DNA of 17,306 nt, taken from UBA5972 sp964466385. Lineage in GTDB: Bacteria; Pseudomonadota; Alphaproteobacteria; Rhodobacterales; Rhodobacteraceae. The notes beneath the pieces are model-generated. The model worked only from the letters and a program-made list of their open reading frames with translations. It made no database searches and was not told the origin of the DNA. The stretch is from contig CAYXNM010000054.1 of assembly GCA_964466385.1 (NCBI GenBank), forward strand, positions 1-17,306. Direction: 5' to 3'. Every line of letters starts with the position of its first letter. Positions within the stretch are counted from its first letter, which is position 1. The position numbers and the translations under genes are program-made. Positions 13,195 to 17,306 of the stretch are shown here, piece by piece.

Positions 13195-14550
13195 TTAATC
13201 CTTGTTTTGGGCTGATTTTTTTGCCCGGAGCCGCGCCAGATAGCGGGATACGAAACCCGGAATGTTCTTCTGTTCGGCGCGCGCCAGCGCCAGCGCACCG
13301 TCGGGGACGTCTTTCGTGATCACAGCACCCGAACCGGTCATGGCGTCGGATCCGATCGCGACCGGGGCGACCAGTGCCGTGTTGGACCCGATGAAGGCGC
13401 GTTCGCCGATGGTGGTGCGGTGCTTGAGAACGCCGTCATAATTGCACGTGATCGTGCCGGCCCCGATATTGGCACGCGCACCGATATCCGCGTCGCCCAC
13501 ATAGGAAAGGTGGTTGATCTTGGCCCCCGGAGCGACCCCGGCGTTCTTGATTTCCACGAAATTGCCGATATGGCAGTCTTCGCCGATTTCGGCGCCGGGA
13601 CGGAGGCGGGTGAATGGACCGATGGTTGCACCGGCACTCACGTGACATCCTTCAAGATGACAAAACGCGCGGATTTCGGCGCCCGTCTCAACCGTCACGC
13701 CGGGGCCGAAGACAACATTGGGGCCGACAATCACGTCGCGGCCCAGATGGGTGTCCTGGGCGAAGTATACGGTTTCCGGCGCGCTGAGGGTGACGCCGTT
13801 GGCCAGCGCCTCGTCCCGGCGTCGGGTTTGAAAAAGAGCCTCCGCCCGTGCCAGTCCCGCACGGCTGTCAATGCCCATGGTTTCGCGTTCTTCGGCAATA
13901 ACGACCCCACATGACGCGCCCTCGGCGTTCGCAACCGCCACGATATCGGTCAGGTAATATTCACCGCTGGCATTTTTGTCATCGATCGCGGCGATAAGGT
14001 CAAACAGCCGTCGTCGATCCGCGCAGATCGCACCCGAATTGCACAGATCAATGGCCGCCTGTTCAACCGATGCGTCCTTGGCTTCGACAATCGCGGTCAG
14101 GTAACCAGCGTCGTCGGTGATCAGGCGTCCGTAGCGCGCGGGGTTCTCAGCGCGGAACCCGAGAACGACCACGTCGTTTCCGGCCCGTCGCATGTCCAGA
14201 ATTTTGCGCAGAGTTTCGGGTTGCACAAACGGCGTATCGCCCAGCAAGACGATCACATCACCGTCAAAATCAGCCAATGCGCCGCGTGCCTGATCGGCCG
14301 CATGTCCCGTGCCAAGTTGTTCTTCCTGAACGACGATTTCTGCGTCCGGCTCAAAGATGTGCGCGGCGTCGGCAACTTCTTTGCCCCCGAACCCCGTCAC
14401 CACGATTTGCCGTTCGACCCCGATTTCGCGGCCCAGAGCCAACCCGTGGGCAAGCAAGGGCACCCCGCCCAGACGGTGCAGCACCTTGGGGAGGTCCGAG
14501 TTCATGCGCGTGCCGTTCCCGGCAGCAAGAATAATCAGGGCAGTTGCCAT
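13195..14550 (-). CDS. glmU: Bifunctional glucosamine-1-phosphate acetyltransferase / UDP-GlcNAc pyrophosphorylase
   Basis: GlmU acetylates glucosamine-1-phosphate and then couples it to UTP, giving UDP-GlcNAc in the cytosol. The 451-residue protein has the N-terminal nucleotidyltransferase domain (about 3-225) with LAAGNGTRMNSDLPKVLH and EEQLGTGHAADQA, and a C-terminal left-handed beta-helix (about 250-440) with hexapeptide repeats. In the helix, RLRPGAEIG, GNFVEIKNA, LSYVGDADIG and GAGTITCNYDG match the acetyltransferase active-site region. The ATG at 14550 follows AAAGG at seven bases and yields MATALIILAAG, the usual start. The start seven codons further up has no ribosome-binding site. 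It is divergent from gph across a 139 bp gap. Confidence 0.97.
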   Translation of the reverse strand: MATALIILAAGNGTRMNSDLPKVLHRLGGVPLLAHGLALGREIGVERQIVVTGFGGKEVADAAHIFEPDAEIVVQEEQLGTGHAADQARGALADFDGDVIVLLGDTPFVQPETLRKILDMRRAGNDVVVLGFRAENPARYGRLITDDAGYLTAIVEAKDASVEQAAIDLCNSGAICADRRRLFDLIAAIDDKNASGEYYLTDIVAVANAEGASCGVVIAEERETMGIDSRAGLARAEALFQTRRRDEALANGVTLSAPETVYFAQDTHLGRDVIVGPNVVFGPGVTVETGAEIRAFCHLEGCHVSAGATIGPFTRLRPGAEIGEDCHIGNFVEIKNAGVAPGAKINHLSYVGDADIGARANIGAGTITCNYDGVLKHRTTIGERAFIGSNTALVAPVAIGSDAMTGSGAVITKDVPDGALALARAEQKNIPGFVSRYLARLRAKKSAQNKD

Positions 14551-14595
14551 CTGGGGGCCTTTGAAATCCATCGTCAGCGCTTCGTTTTAGCTGTC

Positions 14596-14624
14596 TTGGC
14601 GGGTCGCGCAAAGCGAAAGATCAT
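14596..14624 (+). promoter_or_regulatory. Possible gph promoter
   Basis: TTGGCG (14596-14601) and GATCAT (14619-14624) are 17 bases apart, each matching four of six consensus positions. They would give a leader of about 60 bases before gph. No comparably good pair was found for glmU on the other strand of this 139 bp gap. Weak evidence. Confidence 0.22.
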
Positions 14625-14689
14625 CAACAATACTTTCCGTTCGTTACACAACGTGCCAAACAAGGCCGCAAATCAGCGGAAAGTGGCCG

Positions 14690-15376
14690 ATGCCTCAGAC
14701 AGTTGTATTCGATCTCGATGGAACGCTTGTAGATACCAGCGGTGACCTTATTGCCGCGGCGAACGCGTGTTTTGTCGGCATCGGCACGGGAAAGCCGCTT
14801 GATCCCGAAGCCGACCGGATAACAGCCTTTCACGGCGGGCGCGCCATGTTGCGACTGGGGTTTGAGCGGCTGGATCGACCGTGGGACGAAGGCGATATCG
14901 ACGCGCTTTATCCAGGACTGCTGGATCATTATGCGTGCCACATCGATGTTTTCAGCACGATCTACCCCGGCGCGGTTGCGGCGATCGACCGCCTGCTGGC
15001 GCGGGGCGCGCGTCTTGGCATCTGCACCAACAAACCAGCCACGCTTGCGGATGAACTGCTCAGACGGCTGGGTCTTCTCGACCGTTTCCACGCCATGCTC
15101 GGGGCCGACAGTCTGGCCGTGCGCAAGCCCGATCCGGAACATTTGATCCAGACCATCCTGCGCGCGGGCGGACATGTGGACAACGCGGTTCTGATCGGGG
15201 ATACGATGAATGACGTCACGGCGGCGCGCGGTGCAGGGGTGCCCTGCGTTCTGGTCGCTTTCGGCCCGGAAGGTCGCGCGGTCGCGAAAATGCGGCCTGA
15301 CGGATTGCTTGACAGCTATGATGCGCTGGATGATGTCCTTGGCGGTTTGGCCGCCAAGCGACTGGACGCGCGTTGA
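14690..15376 (+). CDS. gph: Phosphoglycolate phosphatase (HAD family)
   Basis: Hydrolyses 2-phosphoglycolate, a product of DNA 3'-end repair and, where present, of Rubisco oxygenation. The 228 residues carry the four HAD motifs: VFDLDGTLVDT (nucleophile D8, acid/base D10), ICTNKP, RKPDPEHL with the lysine, and IGDTMNDVTAA with the two acidic residues. The cap domain is of the C1 helical type between motifs I and II (FHGGRAMLRLGFERL). The ATG at 14690 has only a modest ribosome-binding stretch (GGAAAGTGG). It is divergent from glmU and 21 bases upstream of the DegT-type gene. The name rests on family likeness and context beside glmU/glmS; related HAD phosphatases with other substrates look alike. 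Confidence 0.88.
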   Translation: MPQTVVFDLDGTLVDTSGDLIAAANACFVGIGTGKPLDPEADRITAFHGGRAMLRLGFERLDRPWDEGDIDALYPGLLDHYACHIDVFSTIYPGAVAAIDRLLARGARLGICTNKPATLADELLRRLGLLDRFHAMLGADSLAVRKPDPEHLIQTILRAGGHVDNAVLIGDTMNDVTAARGAGVPCVLVAFGPEGRAVAKMRPDGLLDSYDALDDVLGGLAAKRLDAR

Positions 15377-15397
15377 ACACGGGATTTGAAGGTTGGA

Positions 15398-16585
15398 ATG
15401 AGCGAAAAGTTTCACGGAAGTTTCACCCAGCAGGCGCCGATCCCCCAAGACGCGATTGACGCGGCTGTCGAGGTCATGCGCTCGGGCCGGCTTCACCGCT
15501 ATAATGTCGCTGACGGTGAAGCGGGTGAAGTGGCGCTGCTGGAAAAGGAATTTGCCCAAGCGACCGGGGCAAGGTTCTGTCTCGCCGTGGCCTCGGGCGG
15601 TTACGCGCTGGCAACCGCGTTGCGCGCCGCCGGTGCCCGGCCGGGCGAGATCGTGTTGACGAACGCGTTTACGCTGGCGCCGGTTCCCGGTGCCATCGCC
15701 GCGGTCGGGTGCGTGCCGCATTTCGTGGAAATCACCAGCGACCTTGTGATCGATACGGCGCATCTGGAGGCGCAGATCAGCCGTCTGAAACCGCGTTTCC
15801 TGATGCTGAGCCATATGCGTGGCCATGTCGGCGACATGGACGAACTCATGGCGCTCTGCGGGAAACATGGCGTCAGCGTGATCGAGGATTGCGCCCACAC
15901 CATGGGCGCGCGTTGGAATGGCGTCGTCTCGGGGCGCCATGGCCGGGTCGCGTGCTATTCAACGCAAACCTACAAACACATCAATTCAGGCGAGGGTGGA
16001 CTGATCATTTCGGATGACCCCGACCTGATGGCCCGCGCGACGCTGCTTTCGGGCAGTTACATGCTTTATGAACGACATATCGCCCGCCCGGAGCTTGCAT
16101 TTTTTGAGCAGCCCCGGCTTGACACACCCAATATTTCGGGGCGGATGGACCATTTGCGCGCGGCAGTTCTGCGCCCGCAACTGGCGCGGCTCGACGCACT
16201 TTGCGAGGCCTGGAACGCGCGTTACCGGGCGGTTGAGACCGGTCTCAGGGGTGTCAACGGCCTGCGGCTGATCGAACGCGCGCCCAAGGAAGATTACGTG
16301 GGGTCCTCGATCCAGTTCCTGTTGCCGGATTTCCGGCCTTTGGAAATCGAGGATCTGGTCGCGCGATGCCTTGCGCGCGGCGTGGAACTGAAATGGTTCG
16401 GAACGCCGGAACCGACGGGGTTCACCTCGCGCCACTCCAGTTGGCGGTATGCGCCTCAGCAGCACCTGCCGCGGACGGACCGGTTGCTTGACGGACTGAT
16501 GGATATGCGCCTGCCTCTGACGTTCAGCCTGGCGGATTGCGACCTCATCGCGCGTATCATTCGCCAGGAAGTGACGGCAAGCTGA
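15398..16585 (+). CDS. DegT/DnrJ/EryC1/StrS-family PLP aminotransferase
   Basis: PLP-dependent enzyme of the sugar aminotransferase family, 395 residues, cytosolic. The fold shows the N-terminal substrate-side segment HGSFTQQAPIP, the cofactor-binding ASGGYALATAL, LSHMRGHVGDMDEL, VIEDCAHTMGARWNG with the PLP-contacting aspartate, and the Schiff-base lysine at about residue 193 in STQTYKHINSGEGG. The ATG at 15398 follows GAAGG at five bases; an in-frame TTG 12 bases upstream is not preferred. It lies 21 bases after gph, so the two are probably one transcript. No nucleotide-sugar dehydratase, epimerase or glycosyltransferase is nearby, so the substrate is unknown. The nearest functional link is UDP-GlcNAc synthesis by the divergent glmU/glmS pair. 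Confidence 0.9.
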   Translation: MSEKFHGSFTQQAPIPQDAIDAAVEVMRSGRLHRYNVADGEAGEVALLEKEFAQATGARFCLAVASGGYALATALRAAGARPGEIVLTNAFTLAPVPGAIAAVGCVPHFVEITSDLVIDTAHLEAQISRLKPRFLMLSHMRGHVGDMDELMALCGKHGVSVIEDCAHTMGARWNGVVSGRHGRVACYSTQTYKHINSGEGGLIISDDPDLMARATLLSGSYMLYERHIARPELAFFEQPRLDTPNISGRMDHLRAAVLRPQLARLDALCEAWNARYRAVETGLRGVNGLRLIERAPKEDYVGSSIQFLLPDFRPLEIEDLVARCLARGVELKWFGTPEPTGFTSRHSSWRYAPQQHLPRTDRLLDGLMDMRLPLTFSLADCDLIARIIRQEVTAS

Positions 16586-16611
16586 CGAAACACCACGGGT
16601 CGAACGACTTT

Positions 16612-16640
16612 TTGTTGCGTTTTTTTCAGTGACCGATTAT
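16612..16640 (+). promoter_or_regulatory. Possible promoter of the isovaleryl-CoA dehydrogenase gene
   Basis: TTGTTG (16612-16617) and GATTAT (16635-16640) are separated by 17 bases, with weak (-35) and four-of-six (-10) matches. The -10 box touches the left edge of the operator-like dyad, so a bound repressor would block it. The T-runs at 16609-16613 and 16620-16626 follow only a four- to five-base stem, so I do not call a terminator for the DegT gene here. Confidence 0.3.
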
Positions 16641-16663
16641 TAAATGAACAAGTGTTCAATTAA
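16640..16663. promoter_or_regulatory. Operator-like inverted repeat upstream of ivd
   Basis: TTAAATGAACA (16640-16650) and TGTTCAATTAA (16653-16663) form a dyad around a two-base centre (AG), with one mismatch in 11 positions. It lies three bases before the GAGGA ribosome-binding site (starting 16667) of ivd and overlaps the expected transcription start. The size fits a TetR-type repressor. It does not resemble the LiuR (MerR-type) motif that I recall for leucine-degradation operons. Confidence 0.5.
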
Positions 16664-16677
16664 AACGAGGACCGCGC

Positions 16678-17306
16678 ATGTTTACCGCCTCCATGAATTT
16701 CGCCTGTGGCGAGGAAATCGAAGCCCTGCGCGACATGGTCCATCGTTGGGCGCAGGAGAGGGTCGCGCCGATGGCGGCGGACATTGACAAATCAAACAAT
16801 TTCCCGGCCCAGCTTTGGCGTGAGATGGGCGATCTTGGCCTGCTGGGGATCACGGTCGAAGAGGAGTATGGCGGTGTTGACATGGGTTATCTGGCCCACA
16901 CCGTCGCGGTGGAGGAAGTTGCCCGCGCCAGCGCCAGCGTCGCGCTGTCTTACGGTGCGCATTCCAACCTCTGCGTCAACCAGATCAAACTGAACGGCAC
17001 GCCTGAGCAAAAGGCGAAATACCTGCCGGGTCTGATATCCGGCGAACATGTCGGCGCGCTGGCGATGTCCGAGGCAGGGGCTGGGTCCGACGTCGTCTCG
17101 ATGACGCTGAGGGCGGACAGGAAGAACGGCTATTACACGCTTAACGGCAACAAATACTGGATCACCAACGGACCCGACGCCGACACGCTGGTGGTTTACG
17201 CCAAGACCGATCCTGCCGCCGGGCCGCGCGGCATGACCGCCTTTATCGTCGAGAAATCCATGAAGGGTTTTTCGACCAGCGAACATTTCGACAAGATGGG
17301 CATGCG
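16678..17306 (+). CDS. ivd: Isovaleryl-CoA dehydrogenase, N-terminal part (cut by window edge)
   Basis: FAD enzyme that oxidises isovaleryl-CoA to 3-methylcrotonyl-CoA in leucine breakdown. The first 209 residues are present. The N-terminal helical domain is followed by EEEYGGVDMGYLAH, then SYGAHSNLCVNQIKLNGTPEQK, which is closer to isovaleryl-CoA dehydrogenase than to other acyl-CoA dehydrogenases. The family signature ALAMSEAGAGSDV and NGNKYWITNGPDADTLVVYAKTD follow. The frame is open at the right edge, and the catalytic glutamate lies beyond it. The ATG at 16678 follows GAGGA at six bases; a second ATG five codons in is less well placed. It presumably starts a leucine-degradation operon with 3-methylcrotonyl-CoA carboxylase genes outside the window; that is expectation, not observation. 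Confidence 0.9.
   Translation, partial: MFTASMNFACGEEIEALRDMVHRWAQERVAPMAADIDKSNNFPAQLWREMGDLGLLGITVEEEYGGVDMGYLAHTVAVEEVARASASVALSYGAHSNLCVNQIKLNGTPEQKAKYLPGLISGEHVGALAMSEAGAGSDVVSMTLRADRKNGYYTLNGNKYWITNGPDADTLVVYAKTDPAAGPRGMTAFIVEKSMKGFSTSEHFDKMGM

Noticed and set aside
12249..13319. 356-codon plus-strand frame antisense to glmS
   Set aside because: Same reason: it mirrors glmS codons, with no domain and no ribosome-binding site in proper place.
14624..15940. 438-codon minus-strand frame antisense to gph and the DegT-type gene
   Set aside because: Both sense genes have complete catalytic motifs. The antisense product is low-complexity, arginine-rich and unrecognised.
16586..16640. Intrinsic terminator after the DegT-type gene
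   Set aside because: There are T-runs, but the best stem is only four to five pairs with a bulge or long loop (AACG/CGTT), too weak to call.
1..17306. Mobile element, prophage, CRISPR array, toxin-antitoxin or defence system
   Set aside because: No transposase, integrase, repeat array, phage protein or small paired gene was found. All genes fit a conserved chromosomal layout, and intergenic gaps are short.

Overview
The window looks like core chromosome of a marine alphaproteobacterium of the Rhodobacteraceae (Roseobacter group). The evidence is the moderately high GC content, the block yceD-rpmF-plsX-fabH-ihfA-merR beside bamE, the double-length dCTP deaminase next to a tRNA-Pro, the glmS-glmU block divergent from gph, and individual proteins whose wording I recognise from that family. 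These assignments rest on recalled family features and visible motifs, not on database searches.

Left part (1-5495), minus strand: yceD, rpmF (L32), plsX, fabH, ihfA and a MerR-type regulator lie head to tail, followed by tRNA-Pro(GGG) and a 364-residue dCTP deaminase. The block joins ribosome assembly, the start of phospholipid and fatty acid synthesis, and the IHF alpha subunit. A perfect IHF consensus site lies just upstream of ihfA.

Middle (5496-10661): bamE (outer membrane lipoprotein) is divergent from yceD and overlaps tail to tail with msrB. A GNAT-type aminolipid N-acyltransferase (OlsB/GlsB-like) is divergent from msrB. It converges on moaA across a 156 bp gap that holds a perfect 22 bp palindrome of TetR-operator type and what may be the start-less stub of a lost regulator gene. 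Divergent from moaA are a small conserved lipoprotein and an ATP-dependent acyl-CoA synthetase, probably one operon.

Right part (10684-17306): an AlkD-like DNA glycosylase gene overlaps the end of glmS, which follows glmU by four bases. These three (minus strand) make and use the UDP-GlcNAc precursor pathway and carry a repair gene at the tail. Divergent from glmU are gph (phosphoglycolate phosphatase) and a DegT-type PLP aminotransferase. The last gene, cut by the window edge, is isovaleryl-CoA dehydrogenase, preceded by a promoter-like sequence and a near-perfect operator dyad; it presumably begins a leucine-degradation operon.

No gap between genes exceeds about 160 bases. I see no insertion sequence, prophage, CRISPR array, toxin-antitoxin pair or defence system. 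The most unusual signal is the orphan palindrome between convergent genes at 7292-7313.
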